From the NCBI GenBank assembly GCA_029243165.1, contig JAQWSN010000005.1, forward strand, positions 1 to 64,000: DNA of 64,000 nucleotides. The letters run 5' to 3'. Source of the stretch: Flavobacteriaceae bacterium. Its GTDB lineage: Bacteria; Bacteroidota; Bacteroidia; Flavobacteriales; Flavobacteriaceae. Numbering within the stretch: position 1 is the first letter of the stretch; every line of letters begins with the position of its first letter. The notes beneath the pieces were generated by a model. It saw nothing but the letters and a program-made list of their open reading frames with translations. It did not search any database and was not told the origin of the DNA. Both the position numbers and the translations under genes were made by a program. Below, one piece after another: positions 13,501 to 20,210 of the stretch.

Positions 13501-16500
13501 GTCTTACCAACATGATTTTAGAATTCTCTTCAGTCAAAGTATTTATGACGCTGGTAGAAACTTGATTTGAAGTTTGGCTTATCAGAACACCATCTACCGA
13601 TGTCATTCCTACAATGTCATAAACTAAAGGAGTAAAATTAATTTTATCGTTACAAATTTTTGGAGATGTTGAGAAACTAGTACTTGTATCAGGTCTTAAT
13701 TCTGGTCCTTCAGGAGCTTCAACAACATAATTTCTTACCCATTGATCACCACTGTCACTCGTTCCTGTTAAAGGTTCTCCTGAACAACCCACAGGAACCA
13801 CTTTAAAAAATATTTTTTCATCTGACGGATCTACATCAGAGCCTGTAGCCCATTGAAAAGTTATGCTTTTCAATGGATCTCCTGCATCTCCTTCAATTCG
13901 TTTATATCCATAAAAAACATCACCAGTAGGAGTTACTGAAGTTGTTTCAATATGAGTATAGTCTTTAACAAACCAATACACATCTCTGTCAGAAGTTAAC
14001 GTAGTGGTAACTACTCCAGTGGAGGGAATGGGACAGATTGGCACCCCATAGGCGGTAACATTCGGAATTGCCTTTTCAATTTGACCCACTTCATATCGAG
14101 CAGATTCAACCCAAGTTGTTCCCGTTGCACTACATGAAACTGGTCGTGCACTTACCGTAAATGAACCATAAAATCCAGAATTGTAAAAAAGGCGACCTAC
14201 CGAATCAATAGTTCCAACATTAGCAACAGAATCGTCTCCAGGCTCAGACTCAACCTTCCACTCCAAATGAGAAAAATCATTCGTTGTTGCGGATGCCCTA
14301 CTATAAAATTGAGTAAACGTATTGGTCTTCAAAGTTTCACAGGTGGGAACCCCTACATTAATGTAGTTTGCTATGCTACAAATCTGATTATTCAATGGGA
14401 CGGGTGCTGTTAAAGTTGGTAAGTCGGGTATGGTTTGGGAATTTGTTTCAGAGGAGTCGTACTTGACAAGCCAAACATCTCTTTCTGTCCAAGCAGAAGT
14501 AATCGTAGGATCACATTTCGATATGGATCTTACCCTAACTTTAACCCACTCACCTGGCTCAGAGATATTTTCAATAAAGTCATCTGCCCAAGTTACCTGA
14601 ACTCCAATTTCTGCATTGTCTTCTCGTGTAGCTCCTCCGTCAGGAGCTCTTTGAATCACTGGAGAACGAACCGTTGGCGAATTTGTGTAAGTTGCACTTA
14701 CAAAATCCCACTCCAAATTTGCATAGTTCACATCAGCCTCATTAAAACAGGCATAAAATTCGGTTGAATTCGTTGAATCTGTATCAATACAAATTGAATT
14801 ATTGTAGCCATCAGCAAGATCCCCTGTGCCGTTCACTATGGCTCGCCCTGGATCATCTGCATCCTTAACAATATCATAAATTGCTGGAGGATTACTCGTT
14901 ACATCCCATGTAAGTCTTAGCGTTTCATTGTAACCATCACATTCTGGGACTAATGTGAAAAGAACCTCTCCAGAACTCGTTGGAATTCCATCAATGGTTA
15001 CCGAATCCCCGTTTTTTACTGCTGTTAATCCTGTAGGAATTGCACTATAGGTAACAACTGAAACTGCACCAGACCATTGTACAACTAAGGGTTCATCTAA
15101 AGCAGCACCTTGGCAAATAATCTGATATTCAGATCCAGAATTTAAAGTTAAGATTGGTCTAGGTGTAACTCCAAGTGTAAAAACTTCAGAATAAACAGTA
15201 CAATGTTGACTCTCACCTCCATCAAGATCAGAACTATTTTCTTGGTTTAAATAGTATAAGTCTATTGAAACAGGATCTTCTGATGCATTTCTAATTCCAT
15301 TAACAAGTACCGTTTTATTGTTTGGGTTTTGTAAAACTAGGGTATTAGACTCCTCATAATAATCAGCTCCAAAGTCGTCAATTTGATCTAACTTAGCTTC
15401 CAATGCGTAACCGACTTCATCTGTTGTTGAACCTGTTTGGGTAGTAATGCTAACCCCTAGTGAATTTACCGTAACCTGGTAATACTCACCTGCACTAACA
15501 GTATCTTCATCTGCCCCCGTGGGTAATAAGATGATTGTTTCTGCAGTAACCGTTTGAGTCGTAACATTAGTTGCCGTATCGTTATCCACATCATTAAAGA
15601 TGAATTTAGCCCGATAATAGAGCGTTTGAGTAAGTCGGATTTGTTGGGAACGAGCATGGTTTCTATTCAATCGAGTCCAATTTCCATTTCCTTCAGAATC
15701 TGTTACACTAGACCAACTTTGTTTATCAGTAGAGATTTCCCAAGTAACAAGTGGATTCCTTCTTGGATTACTTCCTGTTCTTTCCATTGCAGATTTAATC
15801 TCGTTCGATATCCCCGAAAGAACTAAAGAAGGATGGACTTCTCCTTCACAGTAATTGACTTCCGTTAGTTGGGACTGTTCTTCTGCAATATATCCTACGT
15901 CAAGTGGGCTGTAAACAACAAATTTTAGGGGTTCAGTGTAGGTCTCACAAAAAACACCACTCCCGTCATTGACTGTAACCCCTCTTCTGTAAGTTATGTT
16001 TTCGATTAAAGGAGGAGGGCTGTAAATTTGCTCTGTAGCGCCATCAATAGTGACCCATTCTTCTGCAGCAGGAGCATTCGTATCTCCATCTGCAGCCGTT
16101 ACTTGATACCATTGATAGTTTACAGGGCTCCCTACAACTACGGGACTATCTGCTCCTAAGTCGTTAGGCACTGAACCATAACAATATATCCCTGTGGAAT
16201 AAGGTGTTAGTGTTCCTGGGTCAAAATCATTCACTATCAAACTAAAAATTGTACTTGTAGCGACTCCACAGGTTGTATCGCTCAATTGAGCTGAAAAAAT
16301 AACTCTCCTAAAAAAAGTAGTTTCCGTAGTAGTTACAGATACAGAATATTCTTTTGTGGTAGCGCCAATAATATTCTGAAAACTGGAGTCATCAAAAGAT
16401 TTTGAACTTTGCCACTGATAGGTAAAGCCGCCACTTGCATAACTATCTTCAGTAACTTGTAAGGTAATCTCATTGGTGTCTAAAGAGCAAGTGTAAAGAG

Positions 16501-17836
16501 TTGAAGGGCTAATTGTACCGCTCTCAATTTTTTCAACTTCAATTTTGATGGGATCGGAAATTAATTCACAAACTACATCATTATGTGTTATCTCTGCAAT
16601 TCTCCTAAACCATGTCGTAATGGTAAGAGGTTCTGTAAAACCAAACGTCAGAGAATTGCTCGCCACGCTAGTTGTATTAGATAAATTAAAATCTCCATCA
16701 GTTTGCGTAGTATATTCCCATCGGTAACTTAACGCTGCTTCAGCAGGTGTATAAGAAGGAGCGGCTGAACTGGTAATTGCAGCTGGAATGCTCGTGGAAC
16801 ATAAAAGTGTATTTGCTGAAGCTATCGAACCTGCAGAAGTAATTTCAATCTTTTCTAAAGAAATAAATTTCTCAGTCCCACAGGTACTTCCTTGTGGAGT
16901 CACTATTACAGAAACTGAGCTGCCAGTTTCTAAAATCTCATTACTGTTAAAAGTTCTTGTACTTGAATCACTATTGTAAATATTGTCCCCAATTTTCCAG
17001 GTATAAGATGCTGTCCCTGCATAACCATCTACATAGAGTGTAATAATTTCATCGGCACAAGCAGTATTACTTGGAAGATTCAAAGCTCTTAATTCAAATG
17101 TTATTTCTGGTTCAACAGTTATGGTTTGTGATACCACTGTAGAAGTACATGATCCTGTAACAGCAAATAAGAATACTTTTTCACCGTTAATTAGATCTCC
17201 TGCATTTTTGATTACAGTATTTCCTGTAGTAAGAGGATTAGTGGGATCTTCACCATCAAAGCGCCAGTAATAAGTTGTATTATCTAAAACATCCGCATAC
17301 AAAGTAATTCCCTCATCGTAGCATATGGAAAAATCGGAAGCTGTATCTGAACGAATCACGGGTGAGATCAGTTCGGTCACTGTAAACGCTTTAGAACCAG
17401 TATTATTAATTATGTTATCTGTATCACTCACAACACCAATCTCAACAATAATGGTAGATTCTCCATCATTTGAAAAACTGGGTCTGCTAAAAGCAGCTGC
17501 CAAATCAGTTGCAGAAAATAGTGAAAGGGTAACCGTACCTGCAGTTGTTAGATTGAATTTTCCCGCATTTGAAATGGTTAAGGTAGTCAGATTAACCGGA
17601 TTCTGACCGAGTATTTTAACCGTAAAAGTATCATTTCTGAAATCTACAGCTCCATCAGATTCTAAGGTCAAAACGATATCCTCTTGTGCAGCATCTACTT
17701 CACAAAAGGTGCCACCCGAACTAAATTCGATACTTTTTACACTTATATCTTGTGAGTAAAGAGACAGGGAAGTTAGTACGCTAAAGAATAGAAACGTTAG
17801 GGATTTGGAAATAAAACGAGAAAACCAATTATCCAA
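1577..17836 (-). CDS. Giant SprB-like repetitive T9SS surface adhesin
   Basis: A single uninterrupted frame encodes 5,419 residues, about a quarter of the window. Residues 1-29 are a signal peptide (hydrophobic core LTFLFFSVLTSLSL, cleavage near LYSQ). Most of the protein is a chain of beta-rich Ig-like repeats of roughly 90-110 residues, each opening with a phrase like QTICxGxxIxPI and holding one or two cysteines. Short SprB-type repeats of the form I-x-C-x-G-x-x-x-G occur near residues 3793, 4095 and 4286. A PKD-like domain lies at about 5240-5315 (motif FGDGT). The last 95 residues match the gliding-motility-associated/T9SS type B C-terminal domain (VPNVFTPNGD, then RVYDSQGG, then SPYFIYSI). 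The protein should be exported by T9SS, helped by the SprF-like protein encoded 4 bp downstream, and act as a cell-surface adhesin. A role in gliding is plausible but not shown by the sequence. It is somewhat shorter than F. johnsoniae SprB (about 6,500 residues). Confidence 0.9.
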   Translation of the reverse strand: MDNWFSRFISKSLTFLFFSVLTSLSLYSQDISVKSIEFSSGGTFCEVDAAQEDIVLTLESDGAVDFRNDTFTVKILGQNPVNLTTLTISNAGKFNLTTAGTVTLSLFSATDLAAAFSRPSFSNDGESTIIVEIGVVSDTDNIINNTGSKAFTVTELISPVIRSDTASDFSICYDEGITLYADVLDNTTYYWRFDGEDPTNPLTTGNTVIKNAGDLINGEKVFLFAVTGSCTSTVVSQTITVEPEITFELRALNLPSNTACADEIITLYVDGYAGTASYTWKIGDNIYNSDSSTRTFNSNEILETGSSVSVIVTPQGSTCGTEKFISLEKIEITSAGSIASANTLLCSTSIPAAITSSAAPSYTPAEAALSYRWEYTTQTDGDFNLSNTTSVASNSLTFGFTEPLTITTWFRRIAEITHNDVVCELISDPIKIEVEKIESGTISPSTLYTCSLDTNEITLQVTEDSYASGGFTYQWQSSKSFDDSSFQNIIGATTKEYSVSVTTTETTFFRRVIFSAQLSDTTCGVATSTIFSLIVNDFDPGTLTPYSTGIYCYGSVPNDLGADSPVVVGSPVNYQWYQVTAADGDTNAPAAEEWVTIDGATEQIYSPPPLIENITYRRGVTVNDGSGVFCETYTEPLKFVVYSPLDVGYIAEEQSQLTEVNYCEGEVHPSLVLSGISNEIKSAMERTGSNPRRNPLVTWEISTDKQSWSSVTDSEGNGNWTRLNRNHARSQQIRLTQTLYYRAKFIFNDVDNDTATNVTTQTVTAETIILLPTGADEDTVSAGEYYQVTVNSLGVSITTQTGSTTDEVGYALEAKLDQIDDFGADYYEESNTLVLQNPNNKTVLVNGIRNASEDPVSIDLYYLNQENSSDLDGGESQHCTVYSEVFTLGVTPRPILTLNSGSEYQIICQGAALDEPLVVQWSGAVSVVTYSAIPTGLTAVKNGDSVTIDGIPTSSGEVLFTLVPECDGYNETLRLTWDVTSNPPAIYDIVKDADDPGRAIVNGTGDLADGYNNSICIDTDSTNSTEFYACFNEADVNYANLEWDFVSATYTNSPTVRSPVIQRAPDGGATREDNAEIGVQVTWADDFIENISEPGEWVKVRVRSISKCDPTITSAWTERDVWLVKYDSSETNSQTIPDLPTLTAPVPLNNQICSIANYINVGVPTCETLKTNTFTQFYSRASATTNDFSHLEWKVESEPGDDSVANVGTIDSVGRLFYNSGFYGSFTVSARPVSCSATGTTWVESARYEVGQIEKAIPNVTAYGVPICPIPSTGVVTTTLTSDRDVYWFVKDYTHIETTSVTPTGDVFYGYKRIEGDAGDPLKSITFQWATGSDVDPSDEKIFFKVVPVGCSGEPLTGTSDSGDQWVRNYVVEAPEGPELRPDTSTSFSTSPKICNDKINFTPLVYDIVGMTSVDGVLISQTSNQVSTSVINTLTEENSKIMLVRHNDGNAPPDIPYTYIITINNEDFKYVGSVDENFDTIMQNLMNLIDGTAEYTAVVTNTNLFEITANQPGVPFKIVSNIPTDSNLSIQTSVYDPGYSQYKILGLNQAITTPGTYEFKFSLDVSEGCTDESDVTLTLEVDSNVAISLTNSNTNSPIVCYSENFEDILYTITGLDAGVTATVVGNLPSNVSFDFINSGTASSSTLSITSDGVTNYWNTRTFDYQIVTNGDFCSDGFNSGGTITVDPQDYIRPDGHYEGGENDDSYVQQTICEGEAIDPIVYEYWGVDTITSVLDDPNTLGLTSEVSSRTQKAVVSFEDSQGQTLNDTQQYSVIINDVYSTITAPLAATATSVMIQLRDELNANRSDVITAVQSGTELYVTAVVSGTTFALETSKSDDSVFSFNQPEMLEAPHLITITGTPTFDADFNLAISSTTTYTFDIVTQDGKYCDTNSTPKRKTFTLTVNPIPRMEIFDGENTSICYGYSSDTNTFGLSLKGGISNVSIGFTNEENEIDFVQYFEIDPTSSIFEYNFNSLFENVSLSNVTTTTVLSVTVTGTSNLGCGTKATVTDTLTIVPHFITHTLITGNLSQTTCVGGIIDPIEFEYSSADGSASIIWGTNGNPGDLTLTTSGTTLTLSGTVDPLLAITDTTNYDFVITLLGDESNCIPLTQTGTITVSLGPSLSLDTASTTVEQSLCLGETPDNITYSFGGSAVSVYDPVWKKNGMTSEKPSWVAYNRETSGKFTLQASAIAEVIDVITVYEYELETSNSAVGTSACIEDTKKGYYILFPDAQLFSDADYGSTDFATEAEICEGDYVNNKIYFKSTATINVSPTVSGIGLSSSVSYTSKQSFTISVSGTMSNGQTATLQFLNEDRSRALTSEQWTITATENDTSSSTIAEKFKDAIDGVQPSAYEITQSNHELTISSASDGTLFGLRFLTPESLSIGVVSSTAVKGFMSLTGTLTTNLVTETTVFNVEIESEGSSCSSDSLSLAYYVNPLEEIILSEGNSLNQATCYGSAITPINFSGASRYEVSWSPSQPVGISPPNGALVSPTLQISGTHSNTSGATTSYTYTLSLIDVGTNCITSDTVTGTLTFYPREDLSISSGTDSQTLCTGGEITPIIYDLSSGYNNSTYEVGWSSLPTPEGLNFSYDEAESSLTLSGSVPSSVTTETVYTYTVTFTSEYSCTGTVTTGQFTVKPEQTLSLSSGIETLDQTICESTAIETISFDFGNGATEVETSGIEAIGLDVAILNQTISISGTPTIDVTVPTTYAYTISTVDIYCTPKVETGYITLLPAPDIYFTDSAIPGIRTQEISICNGEVIDNLSITFKNTSGLEITNPDIPVAPDGLTLTESIAFRQETEVQITGTSSDVGEVYSIIVKSVGGSDNAFTYTTTETTQTADQIAQALIDKITIDPSTSVSATLDGSKITLFNTTSSTVFSTKTVVAGQASMTALTTQVVQGEYIISGAVSIAAELVTETTSFTIDLETTGAVCGNSSLTIVYNVSPFESLNNSVGSLNQSICYGDSMSAITIEGATRYEVSWSPSPPSGITPSDSQIVSPSIELSGTHLNNTGSTTSYTYTISIVDSANRCISSEVVTGTLTFYPNEKLSISSGQATQTLCTGGEITSIVYDLSEGFNAADYDVSWSSIQVPSDLSFVYDSDGETLTLSGSVPSSLTTETIYTYTVTFTSEYSCTSTSTTGEFTVKPEQTLNLTSAIASTDQFICESSPITAITYEFGNGAISATPSGLPEGLDVEVEDQVITISGTPTVDVTVPTTFNFNVTTVDAYCTPKVETGYITLLPAPEVYFTDSAISGIDSQEVSICNQSAIDEISITFKNTPGLEITGSGIPAGTDNLNASQTIILRQETEVQISGTSSDVGEVYKIIVKPIGGLDKAFTYTTTETTRTNNQIAAALINEIASDSSTSVSATLDGGTITLFNTTSSTVFSTKTIVTGQASMTALSTQAVQGLYVISGTVSLSSDISSFTLNLQSVDSSGDSICTLDTISVKFNLNDAPSVSVAETTTQYNYEVCDGTTVVLDFDYNGEQTSISAADITWSPENPGFDLITQVGTNSFTLSGDISKTVTQTTTYEYTITTNGSTCSDIEFSGSIDLLPQQLITHVDGTVNYLGGSSIAEGNESQTICDGNQIVPIAYKIEGGSVSHTLTWTTSKPGGISEWKTGLPTGGYSLTISGTVETNVTEVTTFEYTIETVGTNCTSSTRVGALIVRPKPLLYLVGSGTNYQVGVDAVCNLSSSDAVIYLYGGSTVSTEINWTGSTGAMPGAISRSYNSNLDFETYIFNPSTTNSNTVVYEYSISSVSQYGCTPQTTLFGSIEVLPSVTILEDYIRSNDITHVSCPGGTDGSIIIPASPESEFMKRIYGGQNAVAQVVSVTLLASDTLEQDDIVRLVVDGVTYSAIVPADTTSNSILQELANEINNGNAQVNTAIAEGTLLLTASTPGISFTTSAVVISSNVTGTIVASTVVSNVSLDFSFEWRKNNEVVGNTMNLTNQAAGSYELTVSINGCATSSATFEIAEPSISYSEVDISCDGLVSIPLSITLTPDQVAGTGNLFSAKLYKIVNNVFSANVSSSEAIEERFSPVSTSSSYVLDFNGYVLQPGEVYKVEVQSESCNELLLEIPVGPITDEITIQENLISVTDIQCWGENDGTLTVPSNAVIGGSGNYSFVWTSATGLEYYFKDLFNVPPGSYRLTVLDNINDCEITSSNVFVVNDTDSVALINQSSNLINQCVDGTNGLIQLAASGGALAGFDIKWEFVPSVTSQTFELTGAASDFQFNAADHVPTGYSTTGVYTYYLYEGGLGSSCAVDGGTIVITGPSPVSLSSSLTSTDITCAGDENGTIQFTATGGVAPYFYSINGGTPTESFSNGNTNYITDLGPGSYDLVIGDSTPADCAPNTFTTQIVLTEPEGGPLELSEGEINLIPCTSGGTGSFQIDVTGGSTEKIVDGVATQNTVYQVFVTGLAGNFKLNTSFDSSESGILIENIVSPGDYSVTVTDGSGNCSQEITVSMELETNESLSAIATSFNSSDCSANEISSSGGGYIQITQFLKGDGEVSGYPLWQKLSTVDMDSFVIALSGSVETIDLSTIGVVIGGSVSQTINASTTGSVTISSLADVAAILVDNINTIPNFKATLTGSTITVKSQIIDSVSELATASSTLNLSVSAVSKIAESVWVEVQGAAGLEKVENLQAGTYRGLINDGSGCGAGLVQNVLGGNIFRIDTPQTLQFKDIEFEEITCTSPVSKLEFKLFNGSFTLVPDSNIFEFNLNSNILKSSLDTGVSFSTSDATSAGGTATSTTTSSASSSSTSAALSGNYYTPNFNNNSIMIENLVVGDYELTVRNTRTDCSVVLSFSLEEAPALTYSGETEFIIDPCYERYEDPFFDPTLIEGGTPFVNLAGEAYYSLFWKFYPEDPNQGVVNINSLSNNINFNPLPGRYELILRDQNGCSILDGNGTEVPIEFTFSKELANIVVNGTGGASGDELSQAVSCEIDAEDGKINIEVVSSDPNNLVIPPYDIQWHRQAPDDTAYEQNLLIEGTQAGDSLETYTIRLNEIAVTYITQVQNEPKESVVNELTRQIDLTNQFEASVNPSNSSEIIIKTESLALLDMEIVSRSTSLQLVKSTSNIATWIPLDGTGGNPNYTGFLDLNDLSEGLYRYTITTTNLTQCDNNSLPNSIQDVIIVENENILEIREGPIIDEYLCNGQSGTLFLDVFDGDTGPLTFFYNGTPVTFEKVGTNQYLINIDSPVETANLEIYNAANCGLSREINIGNGTPLFDFTSTNFEQTQTFLAREDVTFSDISENEYDSFEFIFGDGTKSELMDRNTPDPIIHEYAISGTYYVTLRIYNDIGCVEELTKTIKIGKGYSILVPNVFTPNGDIWNSTFRPIFNGLSEITLRVYDSQGGLLYEEVGEVGADPEAIGLSLIGWEGNRNLPSSPYFIYSITAKTIDEEPIFRDGTFILLQ
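7483..10532 (-). repeat. Internal tandem duplication in the giant adhesin, two copies of about 1.5 kb
   Basis: Two adjacent segments of the adhesin gene, about 9009-10532 (residues 2436-2943) and 7483-9008 (residues 2944-3452), encode the same order of repeats with clear residue identity throughout. Landmarks recur at a spacing of 1,524 bp, for example GTTGAAAAAACTGTAC at 7665-7680 and 9189-9204. Shared protein phrases include VTGTLTFYP, TQTLCTGGEIT, CTPKVETGYITLLPAP and FNTTSSTVFSTKT. The DNA has drifted at many positions, so the duplication is not recent. Each copy spans several Ig-like domains plus one copy of the interspersed module described in the findings. Edges are approximate. Confidence 0.85.
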
Positions 17837-17862
17837 AAAAAATATTTATAGTAAGTATATAA

Positions 17863-17890
17863 CGAATTTACGCAATATAAATTGTTCCAA
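17863..17890 (-). promoter_or_regulatory. Candidate promoter for the adhesin-sprF locus
   Basis: On the minus strand, TTG (17888-17890) is followed after 17 bp by TAAATTCG (17863-17870). This differs from the Bacteroidota -7 consensus TAnnTTTG at one position. It lies 26 bp before the adhesin start codon, in the 92-bp gap between that gene and the upstream PLP enzyme gene. No strong terminator for the upstream gene was seen in the gap, so read-through is also possible. Confidence 0.35.
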
Positions 17891-17928
17891 AAGTCCTTTA
17901 TTTAATTTTTAAACAAACTAAAATTAAA

Positions 17929-18915
17929 TTAAGATATAAATTGTTTGGATTTCATCCATTCATCATTGAAAATCTTTCCAATATAACGACTGCCAGAATC
18001 ATGCAAAAGTACGACAACGACATCAGTTTTTTTAAGATACTTTTTCAGTTGTAAAAGTCCTTTAATCGCTGCGCCACATGAATTCCCGGCAAAGATTCCT
18101 TCAGTCCTGGCAAGCGTTCGTGTAAAAACAGCGGCATCTTTATCTGTCACTTTTTCAAAAAGATCAATGACAGAAAAGTCTACATTTTTAGGTAGGATAT
18201 CTTCTCCAATTCCTTCAGTAGAATAGGGATAGATTTCATTGGGATCAAAAACTCCTGTTTCATGATATTTTTTAAATACTGAACCGTAAGTATCTATTCC
18301 CCATATCTTAATATTTGGATTTTTTTCTTTAAGGAATTTTCCTACGCCAGATATTGTCCCCCCTGTTCCAACTCCCACAACAAAATGGGTAATCTTTCCT
18401 TGAGTTTGCTCCCAAATTTCAGGTCCTGTAGTCTCGTAATGTGCAAGTGCATTTGATGGATTGTCATACTGATTTGCATACCAAGCATTTGGGGTTTCCT
18501 CTGCAATTCGTTTTGAAGTACTGTAATAGGATCTTGGATCTTCAGGAGCTACATCAGTAGGGCATACTACAACTTCTGCCCCAACAGCTCTCAGTACATC
18601 AAACTTTTCTTTTGACTGCTTGTCATTTGAAACACAGATCAATTTATAGCCTTTGACAATCCCAGCAAGGGCAAGTCCCATTCCGGTATTACCGGAAGTA
18701 CCTTCTACTATTGTCCCACCGGGCTTTAGTTTTCCTGCTGCTTCGGCATCCTCAATCATTTTGAGTGCCATCCGATCTTTAACAGAATTCCCAGGATTAA
18801 AACTTTCAACTTTTGCCATTACTAGTGCATCAATTTCAGCAGTAATCCGATTGAGTTTTATCAATGGAGTATTTCCTATGGTTTCAATAATTGAATTGAA
18901 GTAATTCATAAACAA
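17929..18915 (-). CDS. PLP-dependent cysteine synthase / cystathionine beta-synthase family enzyme
   Basis: A 328-residue fold-type II PLP enzyme. The PLP-binding lysine is K46 in NPGNSVKDR. The substrate loop is GTSGNTG and the phosphate-binding loop is GVGTGGTISG. The middle part (SKEKFDVLRAVGAEVV, then NQYDNPSNALAHYETT) resembles bacterial cystathionine beta-synthase more than classic CysK, but there are no C-terminal CBS domains. It therefore either makes cysteine from O-acetylserine and sulfide or condenses serine with homocysteine; the sequence alone does not settle this. The start at 18915 (MFMNYF) has a second ATG two codons later that could equally be used. The adhesin gene lies downstream on the same strand but has an unrelated role. 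Confidence 0.85.
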   Translation of the reverse strand: MFMNYFNSIIETIGNTPLIKLNRITAEIDALVMAKVESFNPGNSVKDRMALKMIEDAEAAGKLKPGGTIVEGTSGNTGMGLALAGIVKGYKLICVSNDKQSKEKFDVLRAVGAEVVVCPTDVAPEDPRSYYSTSKRIAEETPNAWYANQYDNPSNALAHYETTGPEIWEQTQGKITHFVVGVGTGGTISGVGKFLKEKNPNIKIWGIDTYGSVFKKYHETGVFDPNEIYPYSTEGIGEDILPKNVDFSVIDLFEKVTDKDAAVFTRTLARTEGIFAGNSCGAAIKGLLQLKKYLKKTDVVVVLLHDSGSRYIGKIFNDEWMKSKQFIS

Positions 18916-18974
18916 AATTTCTAGTTCAAAGATACTTGAATAATAACGATTAAAAGTTATGTGAAAGTTCTATT

Positions 18975-20210
18975 TTATCGAAAACGTAGTACTTGAGAAG
19001 GCGATATTCTCAATACTATTTTTGAAGGAAGCCATAAAAGCAGAGTAGCTAAAGCTAAAAATAGCAGATTCAAATAGATTACCTCAAACCATGCTAAAGA
19101 AACAGGTGCAATACTAACAAAATACGTTTCTGGATCTAATGTAATCCATCCCCATTGCTTTTGTGAAAAATAAAAAATAAAGCCAATTAGATTTCCAAAA
19201 AACAAGCCCTGAGACATGATTGCAATCCCATTGTACATAAAAATCTTTTGAATCATGGAATGTGAAGCTCCTAATGTTTTAAGAAGACCCACCATCCGCG
19301 ATCGCTCTAAAATCAATACTAAAAGCGCAGTTGCCATATTGATCACACCAACCAAAATCATAATGATCAGAATGATCAAAACATTAAAATCAAATAAGGA
19401 AATCCATTGGAAAATACTCGAAAATCGTTCTGAGATGGCGCTGCTGTTCAATTCCGAGGGCAAGCCTTGATAAAGTTCATCCGCTATTTGAGGTACTTTT
19501 TGAAATTTTGTGACAAACACTTCGTAGGCTCCTATTTCATTAACCTTCCATTGATTTAACCGTTGTACCTGACGTAAATCAGCAAAGACAAGATTTTGGT
19601 CAATATCTGGAAAGCCTGAAAAATAAAGTCCAGAGATTTTAAATTTTCTTCGCTTGGGCAATCCGTCACCTTGGGGACTTTGAAAAAATGCATCTACTGT
19701 ATCGCCAACCTTAAGACTAAGTCTGTTGGCAACGGTTTCCGAAATAAAAACTTCATTACTGACTGCTTCACCAAATTTGGGAAAATTTCCCTGAGTTAAA
19801 AATTCCTCTAAACGTGACCAATCGAAGGTATTCTCAACACCTTTCAGCAAAACCCCTTCAAATTCTTCTTGTGTTTTAAACATTCCCGCTTTAGTTGCTA
19901 CACTATGCATTCGCTCAAAATTTGGATGCTTTTTTATTTGCTTTCGTAATTGCTCTGTATCCAAAAAGGGAGTTAGAGAAACTTGTGATTCATTGTTTTC
20001 AAATGGTGCAATTAAAACCTGTCCGTTAAAGACACTCGTTTTATTTCTGATTTCATTTTGCAACCCTTTACTAAAAGCCATTGCAATTAAAATCGCTGCA
20101 ATACCAATAGACACTGCTACCGAAGCAATTTTGATTATCCGTGAAGAAACCGTATCATTATACTGTTTATTTCGTCGCATTTTTCTAGCGACATACAAAG
20201 CGACATTCAA
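18975..20210 (-). CDS. ABC transporter permease, FtsX/LolC-LolE type
   Basis: A 411-residue permease with one N-terminal membrane segment (IIKIASVAVSIGIAAILIAMA), a large periplasmic domain of about 220 residues (MacB-like/LolE-like), and three C-terminal membrane segments with the FtsX signature region ILERSRMVGLLKTLGAS. The C-terminal phrase LDPETYFVSIAPV is typical of LolC/LolE relatives, which extract lipoproteins from the inner membrane. No ATPase gene is adjacent. The start is probably TTG at 20208-20210, because the family's N-terminal helix (NVALYVARKMRRN) is conserved and an in-frame stop lies at 20229-20231. The first in-frame ATG (20178-20180) would remove that helix. The TTG shares base 20210 with the ATG of the divergent muramidase gene. 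Confidence 0.85.
   Translation of the reverse strand: MNVALYVARKMRRNKQYNDTVSSRIIKIASVAVSIGIAAILIAMAFSKGLQNEIRNKTSVFNGQVLIAPFENNESQVSLTPFLDTEQLRKQIKKHPNFERMHSVATKAGMFKTQEEFEGVLLKGVENTFDWSRLEEFLTQGNFPKFGEAVSNEVFISETVANRLSLKVGDTVDAFFQSPQGDGLPKRRKFKISGLYFSGFPDIDQNLVFADLRQVQRLNQWKVNEIGAYEVFVTKFQKVPQIADELYQGLPSELNSSAISERFSSIFQWISLFDFNVLIILIIMILVGVINMATALLVLILERSRMVGLLKTLGASHSMIQKIFMYNGIAIMSQGLFFGNLIGFIFYFSQKQWGWITLDPETYFVSIAPVSLAWFEVIYLNLLFLALATLLLWLPSKIVLRISPSQVLRFR

Noticed and set aside
14435-14767. Plus-strand open frame of 110 codons opposite the giant adhesin
   Set aside because: It is antisense to intact Ig-like repeats, has no start context or domain, and its composition (Ser/Cys/Phe-rich) is what the reverse of the adhesin codons gives. 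The same holds for the other short frames opposite this gene.
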